Shown here: positions 1 through 6,386 of the stretch, piece after piece | Numbering within the stretch: the first letter of the stretch is position 1 | Layout of the letters: each line of letters starts with the position of its first letter | Source of the DNA: Klebsiella pneumoniae | Lineage (GTDB): Bacteria; Pseudomonadota; Gammaproteobacteria; Pseudomonadales; Pseudohongiellaceae | Assembly: GCA_945869725.1 (NCBI GenBank) | Contig: CAMBPO010000077.1 | Coordinates: 1 to 10,330 of the forward strand | Length of the DNA stretch: 10,330 nt | Direction: 5' to 3' | The notes under the pieces: model-generated | What the model was told of the DNA's origin: nothing | The model's database searches: none | The model's input: only the letters and a program-made list of their open reading frames with translations | Program-made: the position numbers and the translations under genes

Positions 1-162
1 GCGCTGACCCACTCACGGCTACCTCAAACATGGGTGGTGGGCGCAGATAAAGAAATTTAAACCTGATCGGTGGTATGGACTAGTTCACAAAAAAAAGCAG
101 ATTTGTACGAGTAGTTAATCCGGTACTGACAAATTAACTCCCAATCTGCCAGTATTCGGCCC

Positions 163-297
163 ATGTCTCAATCAAAAATGTATCAACGTCACCGATTCCC
201 ACCTGAAATCATTCACTATGCTGTCTGGCTCTATCACCGATTCAGCCTCAGTTATCGAGATATTGAAGATTTACTCGTTCAGCGTAGTATTAGGGTA
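163..297 (+). pseudogene. IS6-family transposase, N-terminal fragment
   Basis: The first 45 codons read as the start of an IS6-family DDE transposase. The N-terminal signature is clear: RHRFPPEII at residues 9-17, then an aromatic-rich helix, then LSYRDIEDLL at residues 29-38. Family members are usually about 230 residues long and continue into the rest of the helix-turn-helix and the DDE catalytic core. Here the family resemblance stops after Val45. The frame stays open for another 40 codons, but it runs through unrelated sequence that includes an IS21-like end pair, so no catalytic residue is present. The stretch GGTACTGACAAATT at 122-135 loosely resembles an IS6 terminal inverted repeat and sits at a sensible distance before the ATG. 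The right end was not found. This is a dead remnant; family assignment is by recognition only. Confidence 0.8.
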
Positions 298-335
298 GGA
301 AATACCCCTATCGGTTACTATCAGAAGCTGCTGTA

Positions 336-394
336 TGTTAATGTGCATTTAAAACTGACCCAGGGGGGGGTCAGATTTGGATGCAATTTAAACA
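336..394. repeat. 59-bp pair of facing IS21-like ends
   Basis: The element begins TGTTAATGTGCATTT and ends ATGCAATTTAAACA. Its halves are imperfect inverted repeats of about 26 bp that meet at CTGACCC-A-G8-TCAG. The outer TG...CA ends and the ...GCAT...AACTGACCC... inner sequence resemble IS21-family termini as I remember them. There is no room for istA or istB between the ends, so this would be a solo or collapsed element, or a MITE. It lies 47 bp before the LytTR start codon. It could form a stable hairpin in RNA and influence that gene. Confidence 0.5.
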
Positions 395-441
395 GTAGTA
401 CCCTTTCCCGCACCGGTTAACAGTATGGTCGCAGCAACCGA

Positions 442-1401
442 ATGACATCAGCACATCGCCCCTTTTCCACCGCAAATGCTTCCTCGATACTCCGATACCT
501 TGGCGGCACGGGCTGCGCGCTTTGGTTGTTAGTGATGGCGCTGCAGCCGGATGTAGGATTCAGGGCTACCTGGCCCTGGATGGGCTTGTTCTGGATGCTG
601 ACCATCGGCGCAGGCCTCACCGTACTGCAGTCCTTGCTGTATTTTCTGAGCCGACGCAAACACCTTCAACAGTGGCCATTATGGGTGCTGGTAACCTGCA
701 GCGGCATTTTGGGCTCAGCCTTGCTGGCGCCCCTTTACTGGCTGCTCGGCGAAGGGCTGATGCAAGGCAGCCTTGGTTTTGAGGCAACCCTGGATCATGA
801 GACCGACCCCGGCACGGCGCTTGGGTTTAGCTGGGCAGCATTGCTGCGGGAGTTTGGCGAGATGGTTGGGCCTGTCACCGCCTCATGGCTGCTGATTTCG
901 TTACCACGTCTGCAAGGGTTGCTGCCGCCGGTGCTTGTTCATAGACGAGCACGAGAGAACAAAGAGCGTATAGAGAACACAGAGAGCTCACCACAGATAG
1001 CCAGACAAGCAGAACTAACAGCCCGAGAGTCACAACCCCGTCCGGCGTGGCGGGAAGCGCTCCCCAGGGAACTGGGCAATGACGTCATTGCCGTCAGCTC
1101 TGAACTGCAATACCTGCGGGTGTGGACAACGCGGGGATCCACTCTGATTCTGGGTTCGCTGCAAGAGGTTGAGGATACCGAGGCGTTGAGCGGCATGCGC
1201 ATTCACCGCTCGTGGTGGGTACATGCAGCCCATGTCCGCAGTGCGAGGCGTAAAGCGGACGGACTGGTTTGCCAAATGAGCGACGGCCGAGACATTCCGG
1301 TCAGCCGTCGCCGCAAAGCCGAGGTTATCGAGCGCTTCGGTGATGCCGCGCGTTACGAGACGGCGGCAGTGCCGAAACCGGAGCGCTCGAAGCCCCAATA
1401 G
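442..1401 (+). CDS. Membrane-anchored LytTR-family transcriptional regulator
   Basis: The 319-residue protein has an N-terminal membrane part and a C-terminal LytTR DNA-binding domain. Four hydrophobic segments are visible at about 22-40, 45-69, 78-102 and 128-155. A polar, probably cytoplasmic linker (about 165-205) follows, then LytTR at about 209-302. Typical LytTR landmarks are the YLRVWT strand (224-229), a central HRSWWVH motif (255-261) and IPVSRRRK (285-292). No receiver domain is present, so it is not a classical response regulator; the membrane part probably senses the signal, which is unknown. The ATG at 442 has no good Shine-Dalgarno sequence. It overlaps, as ATGA, the stop of a six-codon reading frame starting at 425. 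The stop abuts the stop of the convergent barrel gene. Paired LytTR-like boxes lie before two neighbouring genes, which makes those genes the likely targets. Confidence 0.9.
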   Translation: MTSAHRPFSTANASSILRYLGGTGCALWLLVMALQPDVGFRATWPWMGLFWMLTIGAGLTVLQSLLYFLSRRKHLQQWPLWVLVTCSGILGSALLAPLYWLLGEGLMQGSLGFEATLDHETDPGTALGFSWAALLREFGEMVGPVTASWLLISLPRLQGLLPPVLVHRRARENKERIENTESSPQIARQAELTARESQPRPAWREALPRELGNDVIAVSSELQYLRVWTTRGSTLILGSLQEVEDTEALSGMRIHRSWWVHAAHVRSARRKADGLVCQMSDGRDIPVSRRRKAEVIERFGDAARYETAAVPKPERSKPQ

Positions 1402-2076
1402 TTAAAAACGCCGACGCACACCGATCTGCACTGACAATGGATTGTAGCCCGGTTTCGCAAGCCTGCCAGTGACACCTTCCTCAGCGGTCAGTTCGTGTTT
1501 GCCAAGACGCAGCAGACGCACATCAGCCGTCAGACTCCAGGCATCTGCCAACGGAAACTCCACACCACCAATCAGCTGGACACCGATATCACCTTGTTTT
1601 GACCACGCGCGTTCGGTAGCGCCAGCATTTATGTCGAAGTCAATTTCCTGAACCCAGCCCACACCCAAACCCACATAAGGTGTCCAACCACCCTCTGAAA
1701 GGGTGAAATGACGTAGTCCATTCACAAACAGAATGTTGGAGGCAAAGTCGCCTTCATTGACAGTGGAAGCGCCGCGCCTGGTCAGCGACTTCAGCTCGTG
1801 ACGGCGCCAGTTCCACTCAAATTCGGCCGCCCAGCCATTGCCGTACTTGTAGCCGATGTCGCCGCCCAGTCCCAGGCCAGCGTCAAATTCTGCTTTGAGG
1901 CCGGCGCCAAGATTGGCATTGCCGATTTCATCGAAGCTGGTTGAGCTCAAGCGGCTGGCTTGTGCGTAAGCAGTAACATAAAAGCCTGGTGGTTCACTTT
2001 GCGCCAATGCCGGCATTGTGGCGATCGCAAAACAACCCGTCAGGGCACAGGAAAAAAACGTGCGATTAACAGTCAT
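1402..2076 (-). CDS. Small outer-membrane beta-barrel protein (OmpA/OmpW-like fold)
   Basis: The 224-residue product has a signal peptide ending in MPALAQ (cleavage near residue 26). Alternating strands rich in Gly and aromatic residues follow, with repeated phrases such as LGLGGDIGYKYGNGWAAEFEW and TPYVGLGVGWVQEIDF. The C-terminus is RRRF, with the terminal Phe expected by the BAM machinery. Length and pattern fit the eight-stranded porin-family barrel class; no specific function can be read. The frame is open upstream to 2253, but the ATG at 2076 is preferred because it starts the signal peptide and has CTGGAGTC about 10 nt before it. A 164-bp gap separates it from mipA. That gap holds its own putative promoter with two LytTR-like boxes. 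Its leader and signal peptide resemble those of the neighbouring mipA-like gene. Confidence 0.85.
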   Translation of the reverse strand: MTVNRTFFSCALTGCFAIATMPALAQSEPPGFYVTAYAQASRLSSTSFDEIGNANLGAGLKAEFDAGLGLGGDIGYKYGNGWAAEFEWNWRRHELKSLTRRGASTVNEGDFASNILFVNGLRHFTLSEGGWTPYVGLGVGWVQEIDFDINAGATERAWSKQGDIGVQLIGGVEFPLADAWSLTADVRLLRLGKHELTAEEGVTGRLAKPGYNPLSVQIGVRRRF

Positions 2077-2153
2077 GGTAAAAAGACTCCAGATAGATAA
2101 CAGGAACAACGTCCGCCACCCAGCCATTTGCCAACAACGGAGCAGCTGATCTA

Positions 2154-2181
2154 ATGATAGCGAAACACTGTGATTGTCCCC
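2154..2181 (-). promoter_or_regulatory. Putative promoter of the small barrel gene
   Basis: Reading leftward, TATCAT (2159-2154) is a good -10 candidate. The best -35 candidate is poor (GGGGAC at 2181-2176, spacer 16). A weak -35 with boxes just upstream is what an activator-dependent promoter would show. The -10 lies 32 bp from the near edge of the LytTR-like box pair, almost the same distance as at the DUF2306 promoter. Confidence 0.4.
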
Positions 2182-2190
2182 AGACAGCCT

Positions 2191-2221
2191 GAACCAATGG
2201 TTTAACTGGTGAACGAACGGT
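2191..2221 (-). promoter_or_regulatory. Putative LytTR operator: two direct-repeat boxes
   Basis: On the + strand GAACCAATGGT (2191-2201) is repeated as GAACGAACGGT (2211-2221), a 9/11 match with a 20-bp period. On the transcribed strand the stronger copy reads ACCGTTCGTTC. This fits the general LytTR box pattern [TA][AC][CA]GTTN[AG][TG] and closely resembles the published AlgR core CCGTTCGTC. The pair lies upstream of the small barrel gene and beside a LytTR gene. Binding is inferred. Confidence 0.6.
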
Positions 2222-2240
2222 AGTCTCGCTTGTGCTGGCG

Positions 2241-3074
2241 TCAGAATCGCCAAACCAGCGCAACGGAGAGTTCAAATTCGGTGTCCCGGCGCGCGATCGG
2301 ACTGTTGCCAATGTCACCCGCGTAGCGCTCGACACCCGCCTGCGCGATAGCATGTAGACGATCACCCAGGTCTCTGCGATGCACCAGTTGAATGCCCGTA
2401 GACCGGTAGCCGCCACTGAGCTGGTATGCAGGCAGTCCCGAGGTGCGTGAATCCGCAGCGGTGACGCCGAAATCCTTGTCGAGAAACTGGCCGTTGCCGA
2501 GTGTCACAAAGCCATATATTTCAGTGCCAGTCCCATCCGTTTGTTCTCCAAACCGATGTCCTGCCGCAAGCACGCCGAGTGTGCCAAACTCTGATGGCCC
2601 GCCCATCAGCCTCGCGCCCACCCAGTTGCGCCACTGCGTACCGAGTCCACGACGCGCTTCCAGGAAACCAACCACATGCGAATCGCGTGGTTCAATCCCA
2701 TTCAGATAGCCCTCACTTGAGTCATCCGGTTCAAGGCCTCCCTCGTTACGTACGCCGGCCTGCACCAGCCAGTTATCAGCCAGACGCCCTCGCCATCCGA
2801 GCTCGTTACCTTCCCAGAAGAACAGATGATTGCCACGTCGATAGTGCACTGCGCCAGCGGGCTCAACTTCAAGTTCAGTTTCATCGGCGCCATCGTAGGC
2901 TGTCTCGAACTCTGCACTCACCCCCAGTGCAGCGGCAAAACCCGCGCCTTGGGAAAAATCCAGAATGGAAGGCAGTGGTACCAGCGCCTGTTCATCTTGT
3001 GCCAGCACCGGCACGGCAATCGTGGCTAAACCACCCGTCAGGGCAACAGAAAGAAAAAATCGAGCAACAATCAT
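2241..3074 (-). CDS. MipA/OmpV-family outer-membrane protein
   Basis: The 277-residue protein has a signal peptide ending in VPVLAQ (about 26 residues). The mature region looks like the MipA/OmpV barrel family: an early GAGFAAALGVSAEFETAYDG stretch, a VEPAGAVHYRRGNHLFFWEGNE-like segment, a central GARLMGG, repeated barrel strands, and a C-terminal VALVWRF ending in Phe. Family members are outer-membrane proteins; MipA of Escherichia coli scaffolds the murein hydrolase MltA, and other members respond to stress or antimicrobials. The role here is unknown. CTGGAGTC lies about 9-10 nt before the ATG. The gene is 65 bp downstream of the DUF2306 gene on the same strand, with no terminator or clear promoter between them, so co-transcription from the DUF2306 promoter is likely. 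Its leader and signal-peptide DNA are related to those of the next barrel gene. Confidence 0.85.
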   Translation of the reverse strand: MIVARFFLSVALTGGLATIAVPVLAQDEQALVPLPSILDFSQGAGFAAALGVSAEFETAYDGADETELEVEPAGAVHYRRGNHLFFWEGNELGWRGRLADNWLVQAGVRNEGGLEPDDSSEGYLNGIEPRDSHVVGFLEARRGLGTQWRNWVGARLMGGPSEFGTLGVLAAGHRFGEQTDGTGTEIYGFVTLGNGQFLDKDFGVTAADSRTSGLPAYQLSGGYRSTGIQLVHRRDLGDRLHAIAQAGVERYAGDIGNSPIARRDTEFELSVALVWRF

Positions 3075-3139
3075 GGTTTAAGACTCCAGGTTAATTTCAG
3101 GAACAACAACAAAAAAGCGCAGTCTGGATTGCAGATCGA

Positions 3140-3838
3140 TCACACATGTTTAAACAAAGCATCCTGGCGCAGTTGACGCACACATTCATAGGTCAGCAAC
3201 GGCACGACCCAGCACAGCCAACCAACGGTAGTTGAGGTTTGCGCTTCCGTTCCGAGCTGCTCAACCCAGGGGATCTCAAGAATCAAACGGAAGCTGACAA
3301 AAGAGAATGTGAGAATGTAGCTGCGCATCACCCACTCACGATGCGCATGGATGCGACGTCGAATCGCCGCAAACACCGCAATCGCTGTGGTCACCAGCCA
3401 GACAACTGCACCGGTAAACAACGCAACACCAAAAGTCCATTCCTCGGTATGAAAGGAGAGCTGAAATGCCGTAGCTGCTCCGCAAACAATGCCGGCAACA
3501 TACAGCCTGCCTGTCCAGCGATGCACTGCCATCAAACGTCTCCAGCGATGCACTGTCAGATGAGGCCGGCGCAGCCCCGACCAGAACTGAAAGGGTGCGA
3601 TCAGCAGAGCCAGAGAACTGCCAAGCACATGGATCAGCAGCCATCCCGAGCGTTCCCAGAATCGCTCGTAGCTCGCTTGGGTGTATTGCAAGTATGGCAG
3701 GGCGTCATCAACCAGGAATGCCAGGGAGAGTAAAACGATCAACACAGCGCCGAGCCTGGCAAATGCCCGCTGGACAACGTCGAGCTTGCTTCGCCGGTCG
3801 GTGGTAAGGTCGGAACTTTTTATGGGTGCAGTCATCAT
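3140..3838 (-). CDS. DUF2306 integral membrane protein
   Basis: The 232-residue polytopic protein has six or so hydrophobic segments, at about 27-49, 66-88, 110-128, 135-158, 172-188 and 204-220. It fits the DUF2306 family by the arrangement LIHVLGSSLALLIAPFQF, then HRWTGRLYVAG (106-116), then HAHREWVMRSY (164-174). The conserved histidines next to membrane helices could bind a metal or haem, but no reaction is established for the family. A short repeat gives VHRW twice, nine residues apart (residues 96-99 and 105-108). Two adjacent ATGs start the frame; the first is used because AGAGGG precedes it by about 6 nt. This gene appears to head a leftward unit with mipA. Its upstream region carries a promoter-like pair, two LytTR-like boxes and a degraded palindrome. 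Confidence 0.85.
   Translation of the reverse strand: MMTAPIKSSDLTTDRRSKLDVVQRAFARLGAVLIVLLSLAFLVDDALPYLQYTQASYERFWERSGWLLIHVLGSSLALLIAPFQFWSGLRRPHLTVHRWRRLMAVHRWTGRLYVAGIVCGAATAFQLSFHTEEWTFGVALFTGAVVWLVTTAIAVFAAIRRRIHAHREWVMRSYILTFSFVSFRLILEIPWVEQLGTEAQTSTTVGWLCWVVPLLTYECVRQLRQDALFKHV
3514..3555. repeat. 15-bp direct repeat with 27-bp period inside DUF2306 gene
   Basis: TCCAGCGATGCACTG occurs at 3514-3528 and again at 3541-3555. The period is exactly nine codons, so the frame is preserved. It encodes the doubled VHRW in the DUF2306 protein, just before the conserved HRWTGRLY segment. Confidence 0.8.
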
Positions 3839-3852
3839 CTAAGCCCTCTTCA

Positions 3853-3869
3853 TGCGACACGATGTCGGG
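3853..3869. promoter_or_regulatory. Degraded copy of the TGCGACA palindrome
   Basis: TGCGACA-CGA-TGTCGGG matches the perfect palindrome at 4020-4036 in the left arm and in five of seven bases of the right arm. It lies at the predicted transcription start of the DUF2306 gene, where a bound protein would be expected to block transcription. The regulator is not identified in the window. Confidence 0.4.
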
Positions 3870-3875
3870 AGACCC

Positions 3876-3904
3876 ATGCTAGGTGCTGTCGGGCAGAGGG
3901 TTAA
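3876..3904 (-). promoter_or_regulatory. Putative promoter of the DUF2306-mipA unit
   Basis: Reading leftward, TTAACC (3904-3899) and TAGCAT (3881-3876) form a -35/-10 pair with a 17-bp spacer, each matching the sigma-70 consensus in four of six bases. The near LytTR-like box ends 9 bp upstream of the -35. The expected start is near 3869, leaving a leader of about 30 nt. Confidence 0.5.
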
Positions 3905-3931
3905 GGCACTGATGAACGAACGGTCAGTGCC
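3905..3931. repeat. Perfect 8-bp inverted repeat around a LytTR-like box
   Basis: GGCACTGA (3905-3912) and TCAGTGCC (3924-3931) are perfect inverted copies separated by 11 bp, most of which is the GAACGAACGGT box. It may be a dyad operator that overlaps the LytTR site. It would not be transcribed from the predicted DUF2306 promoter. Confidence 0.5.
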
Positions 3932-3944
3932 ATGAACAAGCGGT
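3914..3944 (-). promoter_or_regulatory. Putative LytTR operator: two direct-repeat boxes
   Basis: ATGAACGAACGGT (3912-3924) is repeated as ATGAACAAGCGGT (3932-3944), differing at two of 13 positions, with a 20-bp period. The box is identical to GAACGAACGGT at 2211-2221. On the transcribed strand it reads ACCGTTCGTTC, similar to AlgR/LytTR targets. Placed just upstream of the putative DUF2306 -35, it sits where LytTR activators usually bind. It could also act on the divergent receptor gene about 160 bp away. Confidence 0.65.
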
Positions 3945-4019
3945 TTTTGCGACCCGCTCCATCTGCAGACCAACGCATGCACCGCGGCGTGACCCTCAAC
4001 ACTTGTCCGTACCGCGGCC

Positions 4020-4036
4020 TGCGACACTATGTCGCA
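4020..4036. promoter_or_regulatory. Perfect palindromic operator TGCGACA-CTA-TGTCGCA
   Basis: Seven-base arms are perfectly inverted around a 3-bp centre, a form typical of dimeric repressors or activators. It directly precedes the putative -35 of the TonB receptor promoter. A degraded copy lies at 3853-3869. No matching regulator gene is present here. Confidence 0.55.
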
Positions 4037-4064
4037 TTGAATCCCCCCTGCATTTCCCTAGACT
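4037..4064 (+). promoter_or_regulatory. Putative promoter of the TonB receptor gene
   Basis: TTGAAT (4037-4042) and TAGACT (4059-4064) are separated by 16 bp, each matching the sigma-70 consensus in four of six bases. A start near 4071 would give a leader of about 36 nt before the ATG at 4107. Confidence 0.35.
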
Positions 4065-4106
4065 GTGGCCACATTACAACCACGCCCTAAAACGAGATCG
4101 ACCCCT

Positions 4107-6386
4107 ATGCCCATTCAAAAACTGCCGGTTCGCCACATCGCCGCGCTCACTGCGCTTACAGCGGCATTTGGCGCTCATGCGCAGAATACGCCTGGCATTG
4201 AAGAAGTCACCGTGTGGGGCGCCGCCAACAGCCAGCGCGCCGCGGCGTCACATCCCAGCAGCATTCTGACGCAGCAGGATCTGGTCAGCATCAACGTGAC
4301 CACTACGGAAGACGTGGTGAAGTTTGAACCCAGCCTGGTGATTCGCCGGCGTTTTATTGGTGATGCCAATGGCACCATGGGCATGCGCGGTTCCAACATG
4401 TTCCAGACCTCGCGTTCCATGGTGTTTGCGGATGGTGTGCCCTTGCACTACCTGCTGCAGTCGCGCTTTAACGGTGCACCGCGCTGGACCATGGTCTCCT
4501 CCAGTGAGATTGCCCAGGTTGAAGTGTTGTACGGACCGTTTTCTGCCGAGTTCAGCGGCAACTCCATGGGCGGCGTGGTGCTGATCGAATCAGCCATTCC
4601 GCAAGAGCGCGAGTTTCATTTTGACAGCTCGTATTTCTCTCAGGACTTCAGCGCTTACGGATTCAGCGACACAGTCACCGGCCATAAAATGTTTTTCTCC
4701 TATGGCGATAAAATTGGCGATACCAGTGTTTACCTGTCCTACAACCGGCTGGACAGCGAGTCACAGCCACAGTCATTTTTCTTTGGCGCCAACACCTCAG
4801 CCGCTAACGCCACCAGTGTGACCGGCGGCGTAGTGGGCAGGGATGAACGCTCTGACTCACGCTTGTGGTTTGGCGATACCGGCGTGCAGGACACACTGAC
4901 CGATAACTTTAAGCTAAAAATCGGCCAGGATTTTGGTGACTGGCAGGCGTTGTTAAACGTCGCTTATGAAGACCGTTACAACGGTTCCAACAAACCCAAC
5001 AGTTACCTGCGTAGTGCCACCGGCGCCGCGGTCTGGAGCGGTAACGTGCTGCAGAATGGCTTCCGCAACAATGTGCCGGCCGCGCGTTTGGGTGTGTCCG
5101 AGCAGGAGCGTGACAGCCTGTCACTGGGCTTGCGCGTCCGTGGCCCGGTTGCGGACGGGGTGATTTTTGAAGCCAACGTCAATCAGTTCGAAATTCTGCG
5201 AGATGACAATCGTGCCTCGCAGGCGAATCCGGGCGACCGTACTTACACACTGGCGGGTCAGGTCAACTCCTTTGGTGATACCGGCTGGAAAAGTGCTGAG
5301 GCCAAACTGTCATTTGATCAGTTAGGCATCGATGGCCTGGGCCTGATTGTTGGCACCCGTCATGATGCCTATCAGTTAAATCTGGATGTTTTCAGCACCA
5401 ACGATCACCGAGTTGGCACCTTTAACCGCTTTAACAGCCGCAGCGGCGGCGAAACCGAGATCAATGCCTTGTTTGCCCAACTCAACTGGGACATCAATGC
5501 TCAATGGGATGCCGGTTTTGGCGTCCGTTGGGAGGAGTTCAAGAGCAATAACGGCTACTTCTCGCGCGATATCTCCAGCACACCGGAGTTTGATCTGGTG
5601 GCAGTGCCCAAAGCGTCGCGCAGCGAAGTGTCACCCAAGTTCTCGCTGGGTTATCAGGTTAATGAGCCCTGGCGTGTCGCCTATGCGCTGGGCAAAGCTT
5701 ATCGTTTCCCGATCGTCGAAGAGTTGTTCAGCCAGTTTTCTGCTTACAACGCCATCAGCCTTGCCAATCCAGAACTGCAACCGGAAGATGGTGTGCACCA
5801 GAACCTGATGATCGAGCGTGAAATCGCGGGAGGCTACCTGCGGGTTAACGTGTTCCAGGAAACTGTTAAAGACGTGATCGAATCACAGGCAGAAGTGTTG
5901 CCCGGTGGGCTGACCGTCAGAACCTTTATCCCGGTCGATGAAATTGAAACCCTGGGCGTTGAATTTATCGCCAACGTCGATGACCTGTTAATCGACAATC
6001 TGGACATGCGTTTTAACCTGGTGAATACCGATTCCGAGATTGTCAGAAATCGCCCCGACCCCAGCATCGAGGGCAATGTGTACCCGCGCATGCCTGAGTG
6101 GCGCGGCAACTTGCTGCTGACCTATCATCTGAGCAGCAACTGGAATGCCGGAATAAACTATCAGTATGCCAGCGACAGTTTCGGGCGCACGGACAACCTG
6201 GACCGCGAAAATAATGTGTTTGGTGCGCAAGACGGTTTCAGCCGTGTAGGTCTGAAGACCGACTACAATTTTGCCAACGGCTTGAGGCTGGGCCTGGGTA
6301 TAGACAATCTCACTGACGAAGTCGCTTACGTGGCCCATCCATGGCCGGGGAGAACCTTGTTTGCAAACGTCTCATTTGATTTCTGA
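4107..6386 (+). CDS. TonB-dependent outer-membrane receptor
   Basis: This 759-residue receptor imports a ligand across the outer membrane using TonB energy. The signal peptide ends in GAHAQ (about residue 26). A TonB box, EEVTVWG (32-38), comes next, then a plug of about 45-160 containing GMRGSN, VFADGVPL and VEVLYGPFSAEFSGNSMGG. A 22-strand barrel region follows, ending in the aromatic C-terminus NVSFDF. A frame-matched ATG exists at 4065, but 4107 is preferred because it gives a normal signal peptide; the Shine-Dalgarno is weak (GAGA). The plug is rich in methionine (positions 91, 93, 98, 105, 129 and 154), suggestive but not proof of a metal ligand. The substrate cannot be read from the sequence. 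It heads a rightward set with the BNR protein, the thioredoxin and the MFS carrier. Confidence 0.95.
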   Translation: MPIQKLPVRHIAALTALTAAFGAHAQNTPGIEEVTVWGAANSQRAAASHPSSILTQQDLVSINVTTTEDVVKFEPSLVIRRRFIGDANGTMGMRGSNMFQTSRSMVFADGVPLHYLLQSRFNGAPRWTMVSSSEIAQVEVLYGPFSAEFSGNSMGGVVLIESAIPQEREFHFDSSYFSQDFSAYGFSDTVTGHKMFFSYGDKIGDTSVYLSYNRLDSESQPQSFFFGANTSAANATSVTGGVVGRDERSDSRLWFGDTGVQDTLTDNFKLKIGQDFGDWQALLNVAYEDRYNGSNKPNSYLRSATGAAVWSGNVLQNGFRNNVPAARLGVSEQERDSLSLGLRVRGPVADGVIFEANVNQFEILRDDNRASQANPGDRTYTLAGQVNSFGDTGWKSAEAKLSFDQLGIDGLGLIVGTRHDAYQLNLDVFSTNDHRVGTFNRFNSRSGGETEINALFAQLNWDINAQWDAGFGVRWEEFKSNNGYFSRDISSTPEFDLVAVPKASRSEVSPKFSLGYQVNEPWRVAYALGKAYRFPIVEELFSQFSAYNAISLANPELQPEDGVHQNLMIEREIAGGYLRVNVFQETVKDVIESQAEVLPGGLTVRTFIPVDEIETLGVEFIANVDDLLIDNLDMRFNLVNTDSEIVRNRPDPSIEGNVYPRMPEWRGNLLLTYHLSSNWNAGINYQYASDSFGRTDNLDRENNVFGAQDGFSRVGLKTDYNFANGLRLGLGIDNLTDEVAYVAHPWPGRTLFANVSFDF

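Noticed and set aside
1..60. Possible C-terminal end of a gene on the + strand (ALTHSRLPQTWVVGADKEI, stop at 58-60)
   Set aside because: Only 19 codons are visible, nothing is recognised, and the surrounding DNA is IS debris, so it is not called as a gene.
2077..2253. Longer start of the small barrel protein at 2253
   Set aside because: It would place 59 residues before the signal peptide and would run through the putative promoter and LytTR-like boxes; ATG 2076 has a good ribosome binding site.
2501..3094. Long open frame on the + strand opposite the MipA gene
   Set aside because: It lies antisense to a well-supported outer-membrane protein, lacks a ribosome binding site and recognisable domain, and has a composition (rich in Pro, Arg, His, Gln) typical of a shadow frame.
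3239..3733. Open frame on the + strand opposite the DUF2306 gene
   Set aside because: Antisense to a clear membrane protein gene; no domain, no start signal.
3912..3944. Direct repeats as a CRISPR-like array
   Set aside because: Only two 13-bp copies with a 7-bp gap; far too short. The promoter position fits an operator instead.
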